Below, piece after piece: positions 45,911-54,456 of a stretch of DNA of 64,000 nt. The number at the start of each line of letters is the position of its first letter. Position 1 is the stretch's first letter. A program made the position numbers and the translations under genes. The notes below the pieces were generated by a model. That model was given only the letters and a program-made list of their open reading frames with translations, was not told the DNA's origin and made no database searches. Origin of the DNA: VXPQ01 sp965232485 (lineage in GTDB: Bacteria > Bacteroidota > Rhodothermia > Rhodothermales > VXPQ01); the NCBI GenBank assembly GCA_965232485.1, contig OZ246975.1, forward strand, positions 2,604,001 through 2,668,000. The letters run 5' to 3'.

Positions 45911-46591
45911 GACGCACGGGAATGTCGGGTGGATGGGGCAGGGGCAGTATCGCAAGTTAACAAAATTTTCATGATCAAAACAAGGATTTTGCAGGGCGGC
46001 AGGATCAGGTTTTGTGCATATCGCATCCGCCTGATCGCCCATGCGATCCCGGGAAATCCGATGCGGGACAGGACTATGGCGGCGTTCGCGCGGTGAATCC
46101 GTTTGCGGAGCCGGATAAAGGAATATCGTCGAAATAACCCCGCCCTGTTTTTTCCATGCGAATCCCGCGTCGTCTTCGCACAAATCGGGATTTTTTGCCT
46201 GGCCGCGGCGCTTTCAGGTTGCGGCGGCCGGGGACAGTCTTGCAAGGCGGGTTCACAGTTCTTGTTGGCGTAAGGCATTGGGAGGCAATGAATTGCTAAT
46301 GTGAAGAGGGCTGTTTTGGGCAATGGTCCCGATACGGAATTCGTCTGGGCCGGGTGCCGGGCCTCATTTTTCGTTGTGCAATCGGACGAATTTGGCTATC
46401 TTCATGACCATGGCCCGTTGAAGAAAAACGCTTCCGTACTCCCTGTGCGCTCTCCGCTTGCACCATGTGGTGCGGCAAGCCGAGTGGCTGAACAGGGATT
46501 CAACAGGGTGTAATGTGGTGGGCTGGAGGAGTTTGTATCGAGTTGCAAGTGCATTTGGAAGGCTACTTTCTTAATTCCTCAAGGTATAGAG
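45911..46591. other. 681-base intergenic region, no gene recognised
   Basis: No frame has convincing coding features. There are AT-richer patches near 45955-46015 and 46250-46310. A short stretch at 46480-46495 (GCCGAGTGGCTGAA) resembles the D-arm of a tRNA-Ser or tRNA-Leu but has no matching rest. This region is the left border of the defence island and would hold its promoter. Confidence 0.6.
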
Positions 46592-47563
46592 ATGGCGCGT
46601 GGCGATCTCCTGATTTCGCTTGTGCAGGCCAGCACGGAAGGCGATCTCAAGAAAGTGCGTTCTACTGCGGAGGCTATTATTGCCGATGAGCGCGTCAAGA
46701 ACCATCACATTCTTGCGGATCGGCTGACCCGGGCGATGGCTAACGGAACCCATCCCCGGAAAATGGAATTTGCGGAGGGATCACGGCGGCGCTGGCGAGA
46801 TTATGCGATTGAGTTTGTTCCCCGAAAGAAGTTGGAGGATCTCGTTCTGACGGATATTACGCGCCGGGCTTGCCGCGAACTTGTTGAAGAGCAACATCGC
46901 GCTTCCGTATTGCGCGCCCATTCGCTGGAGCCGCGTCATCGAGTGCTCCTGATTGGCCCTCCGGGAAATGGCAAGACTTCGCTTGCCGAGGCTCTTGCCG
47001 AGGCGTTGGCTGTTCCATTCATCATGGTTCGTTACGAGGCCGTGATCGGGAGCTACCTGGGTGAGACGGCATCGCGTCTGAAACACGTCTTCGATTATGC
47101 GCGCACTACGCCGTGCGTCCTTTTTTTCGACGAGTTCGACGCTATTGCGAAAGAGCGCGGGGACACCCATGAAACCGGGGAGATCAAACGTGTGGTTACA
47201 TCGCTCCTTATGCAGGTAGACGCTTTGCCGAGTTACACGGTTACTGTCGCGGCAACGAATCATGCCGAATTGCTGGATCGCGCCGTATGGCGCCGGTTCC
47301 AGGTGCGCCTAGAACTCAAGGCTCCCAGTGAGCGCGAATTGACAAAGTATTTCGACACGTTTGTGAAAACGTTTGATCGGCCGCTGGGATATTCAGCGGC
47401 TACGCTGGCTTCTCATTTAGGCGACGTGAGCTACGCTGAAGCCGAAGAATTTTGTTTGGATGTTCGCCGCCGCATCGTACTCGGGATGGGGCGTAATAAT
47501 CTGAAGAAAGAGGTAGGGGATGCATTGAAATTATGGAAAGAACGAGGGAAAGCCTCAGAATAA
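46592..47563 (+). CDS. ietA: AAA+ ATPase of an IetAS-like defence pair
   Basis: 323 residues. Walker A is GPPGNGKT at 122-129, Walker B is LFFDEFDA with D180-E181, and an arginine-rich second region of homology is AVWRRFQVRLEL. The N-terminal 90 residues are a helical family-specific region. The subtilisin-like gene starts 15 bases later. A two-gene ATPase/subtilisin pair with these sizes matches IetA/IetS, first found as a plasmid stability and incompatibility locus and later shown to defend against phage. The role here is inferred from that pairing. Confidence 0.8.
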   Translation: MARGDLLISLVQASTEGDLKKVRSTAEAIIADERVKNHHILADRLTRAMANGTHPRKMEFAEGSRRRWRDYAIEFVPRKKLEDLVLTDITRRACRELVEEQHRASVLRAHSLEPRHRVLLIGPPGNGKTSLAEALAEALAVPFIMVRYEAVIGSYLGETASRLKHVFDYARTTPCVLFFDEFDAIAKERGDTHETGEIKRVVTSLLMQVDALPSYTVTVAATNHAELLDRAVWRRFQVRLELKAPSERELTKYFDTFVKTFDRPLGYSAATLASHLGDVSYAEAEEFCLDVRRRIVLGMGRNNLKKEVGDALKLWKERGKASE

Positions 47564-47578
47564 TAAGTAACCCAACTG

Positions 47579-50170
47579 ATGGCTGATTTTCCTCTTCTTC
47601 CCCTTCCGGTTCCACGTGTGGGGTCTCGTCCTAAAGGGCAGGGCTATCCCATATTTGGACCCAAACACCCGTCACCTCAGCGCCAGGGCGAGCGTTTTGG
47701 GCCTGTTTTTCAGCGATTGGCGAATGTGCTGGATTCCGGCCAGGATCCGCTAACGCTTCGTAACGATCCAATAGGACTGGCCCCGGAACGAGCGCTCGTT
47801 TTTGAAATTGTGGGATTGCTGGATAATTTTTCCGCTGCGATACAACGAATTCCCGGTCTTGAATACCTTGGGGAAGATGAGACTGAGTTCGATCCAGACG
47901 ATGATTTTTGGATTCCTGATACCCGCACCGGCCGAGAAGGGCAGCGACGTATGGACAAGCAAATTGGAGGGCGTCTGTATCTGGTAATGCCCGATGTGCA
48001 AGCGCTAAAAGAGATATTGTCTCTTTGGCGGCGCTATCAGGCTGGCGAGAGCCTTGGCCATGGCTATACGCCTTGGAATGATCTGTTTAATCAACTCAAG
48101 GATGTTCGAGCATGGGGCCCTGGAGACCGTCTTACTCAGCAAGACATTCAGTTCTTTCAGGAGATCGTGGACAGTAGTCCCAGTGAACTGGTTCGAGCGG
48201 AGATAGAACTCTGGAGTTATCGGAATCGTGATCGGGGTCGCGGAGCGCTTAGTCGTTTGAATACGGTGGTAAACGAGGCGGGTGGCTCTGTAATTACCAC
48301 TGCATCCATTCCTGAGATAGCCTATGACGCCGCCCTTGTCGAAATACCCATCCATGAAATGGAACGGCTCATTCGCCGGGAAGAAGTGGCGCTTGCCCTA
48401 TGCGACGATATTATGTTCGTTCGACCTCAATCTTTCGCATCCCCTTTTCCCGCAAGCGAAGAATCGGAGACTGGTGAAGATACTGATGAATTATCCCCGC
48501 TACCGCCCGACACTGCTCCGATAGCGGCGCTTTTTGATGGCGTTCCTGTCCAACGCCATCGTTTACTCGACGGTCGGCTTATGATTGACGATCCGGATAC
48601 TCTTGGTCAAAACAGTGTGGTTGCGCGTCGCAGTCATGGTACCGGGATGGCTTCGCTGATTATACATGGGGATCGCAATCTTGACGAATTGCCTATTACG
48701 CGCACTCTTTATCTCCGACCAGTACTCTACGCACCACCTGACGAACAACAAGAGTGTTTCCAGCCCGACCGGTTGCTTATCGACACCATTTATCGTGCCG
48801 TATTGCGCCTCAAGGAGGGCGAAAGCAACGAACCGCCCGTGGCTGCTGAGGTGTTTCTCATTAACTTGTCTCTGGGCGATACTCGAAGACCGTTCGCGGG
48901 GCCAGTGAGCCCATGGGCGAGGCTGCTGGACCACTTGGCCAACAAGTACAACATTCTTTTTTTGGTGAGTGCAGGCAATATAACCGCCCCGCTTGATATT
49001 CCCGGATTCAGCCATTGGAGTGATTTTGAAGATGCATTGCCGTCAGATCGTGCACATGCAGTGATTGAGGGTTTGGCTGAAGAGCGTCCCCACAGGACTT
49101 TATTGTCGCCCGGCGAAGCCATGAATGTGATAACGGTCGGGGCGTGCCATGACGATGCAATTTGCACAGACGATATGCAGGGCGTGTCCATACAGCCTTA
49201 TGAAGGCTCGTCGTTACCCAATGTCAGTTCCGCGATGGGTCTTGGGCATCGCAAGGTGGTCAAGCCTGATATCCTGATGCCGGGCGGCCGGGAGCGTGTG
49301 AGTTTTGTCAAAAGTGGAGATCAACTCACAATCAAACCTGCGGTACCGGGTCGATATTTTGGGGTCCGGGCCGCTGCCCCCGATGCGGCCGGAAGTATTG
49401 ATCAGGAACATAACATGAGTGGTACGAGTGTGGCGACGGCTCTTGCTACGCGAGCTGCCCACCAACTCTTCGATGCGCTTATGCGGACGGACAACGGGGC
49501 TATTCTCGACAATGCCGATCCGAAGTATTACGCCTCCGTCGTACGAGCGTTACTTGTGCATCGGACCAGTTGGCACGATGCTGTCTCCGAATTGGAAGAT
49601 ATTTTTGGCCCCTCTGACCCCCGTCAACATATTGCCAGAAAGGACAATGTCACTCGCCTGATGGGCTATGGGGTACCTCGAGTAACAGAGGCCATGGAGT
49701 GTACCGCGAATCGGGCCACACTCATAGGGCATGGAGATATCTCTGGAGATCAAATGGCCTCCTATCGCGTACCTCTTCCGCGGAGTCTTGAGGGGGTGAA
49801 AGAACCGCGTGCGGTGACCGCCACCCTGGCGTGGTTTTCACCCGTGAACGTCAGTCACAGGGCGTATCGAATGGCTAAACTTGAAGTAACCGGAAATTTT
49901 CAAGACGGCATTGCTACTGAGCGAAAAAAGCAACAGCCATCCCATGCATCAATCCCGCGCGGATCACTCTTTCACCAGAGGTGGGTTGGCGAGAAGGCGA
50001 AAGCGTTTGCAGGTGATGGTTATCTGAAGTTTGATGTAATTTGCAAGGAACCGGCAGGGAAGATCGACAGCCCTATTCCATATGGACTAATCGTTACGAT
50101 CGAGGCTGGCGAACACATTCCTGTTTATCAAGAGATTCGTGCGCAATTAACCATTCGCGCAAGGACGTAA
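47579..50170 (+). CDS. ietS: Subtilisin-like (S8) serine protease of an IetAS-like pair
   Basis: 863 residues. The catalytic triad is visible: Asp320 in AALFDG, His353 in SHGTGMAS and Ser617 in MSGTSVAT. The N-terminal 300 residues have no protease motifs and may sense or inhibit; the C-terminal 200 residues look beta-rich. No signal peptide, so it acts in the cytoplasm, as expected for the defence pair. It follows the AAA+ gene by 15 bases and precedes hsdM by 55 bases. The substrate that the ATPase may deliver is unknown. Confidence 0.82.
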   Translation: MADFPLLPLPVPRVGSRPKGQGYPIFGPKHPSPQRQGERFGPVFQRLANVLDSGQDPLTLRNDPIGLAPERALVFEIVGLLDNFSAAIQRIPGLEYLGEDETEFDPDDDFWIPDTRTGREGQRRMDKQIGGRLYLVMPDVQALKEILSLWRRYQAGESLGHGYTPWNDLFNQLKDVRAWGPGDRLTQQDIQFFQEIVDSSPSELVRAEIELWSYRNRDRGRGALSRLNTVVNEAGGSVITTASIPEIAYDAALVEIPIHEMERLIRREEVALALCDDIMFVRPQSFASPFPASEESETGEDTDELSPLPPDTAPIAALFDGVPVQRHRLLDGRLMIDDPDTLGQNSVVARRSHGTGMASLIIHGDRNLDELPITRTLYLRPVLYAPPDEQQECFQPDRLLIDTIYRAVLRLKEGESNEPPVAAEVFLINLSLGDTRRPFAGPVSPWARLLDHLANKYNILFLVSAGNITAPLDIPGFSHWSDFEDALPSDRAHAVIEGLAEERPHRTLLSPGEAMNVITVGACHDDAICTDDMQGVSIQPYEGSSLPNVSSAMGLGHRKVVKPDILMPGGRERVSFVKSGDQLTIKPAVPGRYFGVRAAAPDAAGSIDQEHNMSGTSVATALATRAAHQLFDALMRTDNGAILDNADPKYYASVVRALLVHRTSWHDAVSELEDIFGPSDPRQHIARKDNVTRLMGYGVPRVTEAMECTANRATLIGHGDISGDQMASYRVPLPRSLEGVKEPRAVTATLAWFSPVNVSHRAYRMAKLEVTGNFQDGIATERKKQQPSHASIPRGSLFHQRWVGEKAKAFAGDGYLKFDVICKEPAGKIDSPIPYGLIVTIEAGEHIPVYQEIRAQLTIRART

Positions 50171-50225
50171 TTACCATGGATCGCCACTGGTTTCGCTCCA
50201 TGGATTCCCTGCAACCCTCATCGCC

Positions 50226-52652
50226 ATGAATGCCCTGAACATCAGCAACTTCATTTGGGGCATTGCCGACGATGTACTGCGGGATGTCTATGTGCGTGGC
50301 AAGTATCGCGACGTGATTCTGCCCATGACGGTGATTCGTCGACTGGACGCAGTGCTGGAACCGACTAAGGAGAAGGTTCTTGCGATGAAGGAGCAACTGG
50401 ATGATGCGGGCATTACGAATCAGGACGCGGCCTTGCGCCAGGCGGCGGGCGAAGCCTTCTACAACACATCTCCCTTCCGGCTTCGGGATCTGGTTCATAG
50501 GGGCAGGCAGCAGCAACTGAAGGACGATTTTCAGGACTATCTCGAAGGCTTTTCGCCGAACGTGCAGGAAGTGCTGAGCAAGTTCAAGTTCTACAATCAA
50601 CTTTCTACGCTTGTCGAGGCCGACGCCCTCGGTTTTCTGATTCAGAAATTTCTTGATCCGGCGGTTAACCTGAGCCCGCGGCCCGTTTTGAATGCGGACG
50701 GTAGCATCCGCCTGCCGGGACTCGACAACCATATGATGGGGACGATATTCGAGGAGTTGATCCGTCGCTTCAACGAGGAAAACAACGAGGAAGCCGGCGA
50801 GCACTTCACGCCCCGGGATGTGGTGGAACTCATGGCGCATCTCATTTTTCTTCCCGTCGCCGATAAAATTCAGGGTACGTATCTGGTTTACGATGGCGCC
50901 TGCGGCACGGGAGGCATGCTTACGGTGGCCGAAGATACGCTGCAAAAACTCGCCAAAGAGCACGACAAAGATGTTTCTATTCATCTGTACGGGCAGGAGA
51001 TCAACGCCGAGACCTATGCGATTACAAAGGCCGATCTGATTTTGAAAGGCGAGGGGTCGGAAGCGGACAACATGAAATTCGGCTCGACGTTGTCCAGCGA
51101 TGCTTTTCCGAACATGGAGTTCGATTTCATGCTCTCCAATCCGCCGTACGGCAAGTCCTGGAAGAACGATCTGGAGCGGATGGGCGGCAAGAAGGGCATG
51201 TGCGACCCACGTTTCGTAATTGAGCACGACGATAATCCGGAGTATTCGCTCATTACCCGTTCGAGCGACGGCCAAATGTTGTTTCTGGCCAACATGCTCA
51301 GCAAAATGAAGCATGGAACGAAGTTGGGCAGCCGCATTGCGGAGGTGCACAACGGCAGCTCGCTGTTCACCGGGGACGCTGGGCAAGGCGAAAGCAACAT
51401 TCGCCGCTGGATTATCGAAAACGACTGGCTGGAGGCTATTGTAGCCCTGCCGCTCAACATGTTTTACAACACGGGCATTGCGACGTACATCTGGGTGCTT
51501 AGCAACCGGAAGCCCGCGCATCGCAGGGGCAAGGCGCAACTCATAGACGCCACGCAATGGTATGAGCCGTTGCGCAAGAACCTTGGCAAGAAGAACTGCG
51601 AATTTTCGGCGGAAGACATTGAACGCATCAGCCGGACGTTTCTCGATTTCCAGGAAACCGCCGTATCGAAAATTTTTCCGAACGAAGCTTTCGGTTACTG
51701 GAAAGTAATCGTCGAACGGCCTTTGCGGATTGCAGGCGCGGAGGCGGGTCGCAAGTACAAGCCTGCGGAAATCAAGGCGCTAAAGGAACGTGGCGAGCGC
51801 AGCGAGGAGGCTCCGCCCATTATCAGGAAGATACATCGCAAGGGCATTGAACCGGACCCTCTCCGAGGTCTTTTTGAGGAGACTGTAAACGGAAAGCCTG
51901 TCGTCGTGGAATACGAGCCGGATTCGGATTTGCGCGACACGGAGCAGATTCCATTACTGGCGGAAGGAGGCATTGAAGCGTTTTTGCGCCGAGAGGTCTT
52001 GCCCTATGCCGCGGACGCCTGGTACAATCCGGCGAAAGTCAAGGTTGGTTACGAAATAAGCTTCAACCGCTATTTCTACAAGCCGCAGCCTATGCGGGCG
52101 CTGGAGGAGATTCGGGCGGATATTCTGGCGATGGAGACAGAATCCGCGGGTCTGCTTCCCGGGTTCATCCTGCGCGAACCGGAGGCGCCTTATGTGACGA
52201 AGCCCAGAATTTATGTGGACACATCGGTGATAGGCGGATGCCATGACGACGAGTTCCGCGAAGCTTCCATAGCGTTATTCGAGGCCTTTCGGCGCGGCGA
52301 CGCCACGCTTGTCATTTCCCAACTCACGCTCAGGGAATTATCGCAGGCTCCGCAGGCCGTACGGGAGACGATTGAAACGATTCCCGATGAGAACAAAGAG
52401 GTTGTGTTCATGACGGATGGGGCAGACCGTCTTGCAGACGCCTATGTCAAGTCGGGCGCCTTGGGAAGCGCTAACCGTGCGGATGCGGAGCATATCGCCC
52501 TGGCGACTTTGGCGAAAGTTGACGTTCTGGCAAGCTGGAATTTCAAACACATGGTGAACCGTCAGCGACTCAAGGCATATAACGAGGTAAATCGCCGCAT
52601 GCGCTTCGCCAAATTGGACATCTCGTCTCCAGAGGTTATACGCAATGATTGA
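50226..52652 (+). CDS. hsdM: Type I DNA methyltransferase HsdM fused to a C-terminal PIN RNase domain
   Basis: 808 residues. Residues 1-655 are HsdM: N-terminal helical domain, SAM motif DGACGTGG (from D223) and catalytic NPPYGKSW (from N305). Residues 661-808 are a PIN domain of VapC type: YVDTSVIGG with D665, E704 in LRELSQAP, D753 in RADAEH and D766 in VDVLASWNFKH, matching stand-alone PIN toxins that end WNFKHxVN. The joint (MTKP-like VTKP) has a GTG at 52194 that could start a separate PIN protein. HsdM length alone is normal. The next gene overlaps the end by eight bases and looks like the matching antitoxin. Confidence 0.85.
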   Translation: MNALNISNFIWGIADDVLRDVYVRGKYRDVILPMTVIRRLDAVLEPTKEKVLAMKEQLDDAGITNQDAALRQAAGEAFYNTSPFRLRDLVHRGRQQQLKDDFQDYLEGFSPNVQEVLSKFKFYNQLSTLVEADALGFLIQKFLDPAVNLSPRPVLNADGSIRLPGLDNHMMGTIFEELIRRFNEENNEEAGEHFTPRDVVELMAHLIFLPVADKIQGTYLVYDGACGTGGMLTVAEDTLQKLAKEHDKDVSIHLYGQEINAETYAITKADLILKGEGSEADNMKFGSTLSSDAFPNMEFDFMLSNPPYGKSWKNDLERMGGKKGMCDPRFVIEHDDNPEYSLITRSSDGQMLFLANMLSKMKHGTKLGSRIAEVHNGSSLFTGDAGQGESNIRRWIIENDWLEAIVALPLNMFYNTGIATYIWVLSNRKPAHRRGKAQLIDATQWYEPLRKNLGKKNCEFSAEDIERISRTFLDFQETAVSKIFPNEAFGYWKVIVERPLRIAGAEAGRKYKPAEIKALKERGERSEEAPPIIRKIHRKGIEPDPLRGLFEETVNGKPVVVEYEPDSDLRDTEQIPLLAEGGIEAFLRREVLPYAADAWYNPAKVKVGYEISFNRYFYKPQPMRALEEIRADILAMETESAGLLPGFILREPEAPYVTKPRIYVDTSVIGGCHDDEFREASIALFEAFRRGDATLVISQLTLRELSQAPQAVRETIETIPDENKEVVFMTDGADRLADAYVKSGALGSANRADAEHIALATLAKVDVLASWNFKHMVNRQRLKAYNEVNRRMRFAKLDISSPEVIRND

Positions 52653-52851
52653 GAAAACCGAGAAAAAATTCGATTGCATCCGCTTTGTGCGCGAGGTTCG
52701 GGCGGAAATAGCGGCGGAGACGGCAGGCATGACTTCAGCCGAGCGGATTCAGTATTACCGCACCTATCCGTACAACGACCCCATGCTGGAGCGCCTGGCG
52801 GCTCGGGCTCGGGAGAAGGATGGGCATCCTGATGACGCGCAGAGGGCCTGA
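52645..52851 (+). CDS. Small antitoxin-like partner of the PIN domain
   Basis: 68 residues. It contains KKFDCIRFVREVRAEIAAET followed by GMTSAERIQYY, the pattern of small antitoxins encoded next to PIN toxins of the WNFKH group. The start overlaps the end of the HsdM-PIN gene by eight bases, so the two are translated together. In stand-alone pairs the antitoxin often precedes the toxin; here it follows. Predicted to bind and hold the PIN domain inactive. Binding is inferred from family layout only. Confidence 0.7.
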   Translation: MIEKTEKKFDCIRFVREVRAEIAAETAGMTSAERIQYYRTYPYNDPMLERLAARAREKDGHPDDAQRA

Positions 52852-52958
52852 TGTTGATGAAACCCCTGAAAAAATTTAACTTCGTTCGGTTCACTCGCGA
52901 AGCCCGCAGGAGGATTTACGAGGAAACGAAGCGCAGATTGAAAACATCACGCTGCTGA
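52851..52958 (+). pseudogene. Truncated second antitoxin-like gene
   Basis: A 35-residue frame starting one base into the previous stop (TGATG). It reads KKFNFVRFTREARRRIYEET, clearly related to the antitoxin just upstream, then ends at once in KTSRC. The conserved C-terminal part is lost, so it is probably a remnant of a duplicated antitoxin or an old second toxin pair. HsdS starts 49 bases later. Confidence 0.55.
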
Positions 52959-53007
52959 CCACCGACAGCAAAATGGCCTGCTACCCCGGTCCCATCCGAG
53001 CGGTCTG

Positions 53008-54339
53008 ATGGAGAACATTAAACCCTATCCTGCCTGCAAGGACTCTGGGGTGGAGTGGCTGGGGCAGGCGCCGGCGCATTGGGATGTTCTGCGAATGAAA
53101 TCGGTAGCAGTGAATGTCATTGTCCAGACGAATAAACGCGATGACAATGATATATATCTTGCCCTTGAACATGTCGAGAGTTGGACCGGCAGATATAGGG
53201 ACCCTGGACCAGATGTGGATTTTGATAGTCAGGTAAAGCGCTTCCAGTTCGGCGATGTCCTTTTTGGTAAATTGCGACCTTATTTAGCCAAGGTCGCCCA
53301 TGTGAGGCATCCTGGTGTTTGTGTCGGCGAATTTCTTGTGTTGCGGAGCCATAATTCACTTCTGTCTTCGGCTTATTTGGCGAAATTACTCCGTTCAGAA
53401 TCTGTCATAGATGCGGTGAACGCATCGACCTTTGGCGCTAAAATGCCACGTGCAGATTGGCATTTTATGGGTAGTATGAGGCTTCCCATTCCACCCCTCC
53501 CCGAACAAATCGCCATCGTCCGATTCCTCAATCACGTCGAGCGGCGGATTCAGCGCCATATCCACACGAAAGAGAAACTTATCGCGTTGCTGGAGGAGCA
53601 GAAAAAAGCCATTATTCAGGAGGCGGTAACGGGCCGTATCGACGTTCGCACAGGCAAACCTTACCCGGCTTACAAGGATTCCGGGGTGGAGTGGCTGGGG
53701 GAGGTTCCGGCGCATTGGAATATTCTGCGAATGAAATCGGTAGCGGCGAATGTTACTGTCCAGACGAATAAACGCGACGACAATGATATATATCTTGCCC
53801 TTGAACATGTCGAGAGTTGGACCGGCAGATATAGGGACCCTGGACCATATGTGGATTTTGATAGTCAGGTAAAGCGCTTCCAGTTCGGTGATGTCCTTTT
53901 TGGTAAATTACGACCTTATTTAGCCAAGGTTGCCCATGTGAGGCATCCTGGTGTTTGTGTCGGTGAATTTCTTGTGCTGCGGAGCCATAATTCACTTCTG
54001 TCTTCGGCTTATTTGGCGAAATTACTCCGTTCAGAATCTGTCATAGATGCGGTGAACGCCTCGACCTTTGGCGCTAAAATGCCACGTGCAGATTGGCATT
54101 TTATGGGTAGTATGAGGCTTCCCATTCCACCCCTTCCCGAACAAATCGCCATCGCCGCTTTCCTCGACCAGCAAACCGCAGACATAGATGCGGCCATTGC
54201 CAGACCACGGCGCCAGATCGAACTCATACAGGAATACCGCACCCGCCTGATTTCCGATGTAGTTACCGGAAAGATTGACGTGCGCGAGGCGGCGGCGCAA
54301 CTACCTGAGCAACCCGAGGAAGCGAAAGACAACCAATAA
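53008..54339 (+). CDS. hsdS: Type I specificity subunit HsdS with duplicated recognition domain
   Basis: 443 residues. It holds two target-recognition domains joined by conserved helical spacers: TRD1 27-171 and TRD2 239-383. The two TRDs are almost the same sequence (about 97 percent at DNA level), from RMKSVA through PLPEQIAI. The spacers (LLEEQKKAIIQEAVTG and LIQEYRTRLISDVVTG) are normal. HsdS usually has two different TRDs for two half-sites; identical TRDs predict a symmetric bipartite target. Each half begins with DSGVEWLG and PAHW, the usual start of an HsdS half. Confidence 0.9.
   Translation: MENIKPYPACKDSGVEWLGQAPAHWDVLRMKSVAVNVIVQTNKRDDNDIYLALEHVESWTGRYRDPGPDVDFDSQVKRFQFGDVLFGKLRPYLAKVAHVRHPGVCVGEFLVLRSHNSLLSSAYLAKLLRSESVIDAVNASTFGAKMPRADWHFMGSMRLPIPPLPEQIAIVRFLNHVERRIQRHIHTKEKLIALLEEQKKAIIQEAVTGRIDVRTGKPYPAYKDSGVEWLGEVPAHWNILRMKSVAANVTVQTNKRDDNDIYLALEHVESWTGRYRDPGPYVDFDSQVKRFQFGDVLFGKLRPYLAKVAHVRHPGVCVGEFLVLRSHNSLLSSAYLAKLLRSESVIDAVNASTFGAKMPRADWHFMGSMRLPIPPLPEQIAIAAFLDQQTADIDAAIARPRRQIELIQEYRTRLISDVVTGKIDVREAAAQLPEQPEEAKDNQ
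53087..53518 (+). repeat. TRD-coding direct repeat, copy 1
   Basis: 432 bases matching 53723-54154 (offset 636) with roughly 15 differences, most synonymous. The match ends abruptly at both sides, where the conserved HsdS segments diverge, which suggests gene conversion or TRD transfer between the halves. Confidence 0.9.
53723..54154 (+). repeat. TRD-coding direct repeat, copy 2
   Basis: Second copy of the TRD segment, in frame, coding residues 239-383 of HsdS. See copy 1 for the comparison. Protein differences are few, such as VNVIVQ versus ANVTVQ and PDVD versus PYVD. Confidence 0.9.
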
Positions 54340-54456
54340 TGATGGTGCTGGCGGATACTCTGCCCGTGGGTGGTCGGCTAACAGCAATTCCGCTGGGCAT
54401 TCCATAAATTTGGGCACCGCAACCCATGACCTACGCCTGACAGGCAGCAATCCCCC

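Noticed and set aside
46470..46510. tRNA-Ser/Leu-like D-arm (GCCGAGTGGCTGAA)
   Set aside because: No acceptor stem, anticodon arm or T-arm of the right form surrounds it. At most a remnant; not called as a tRNA.
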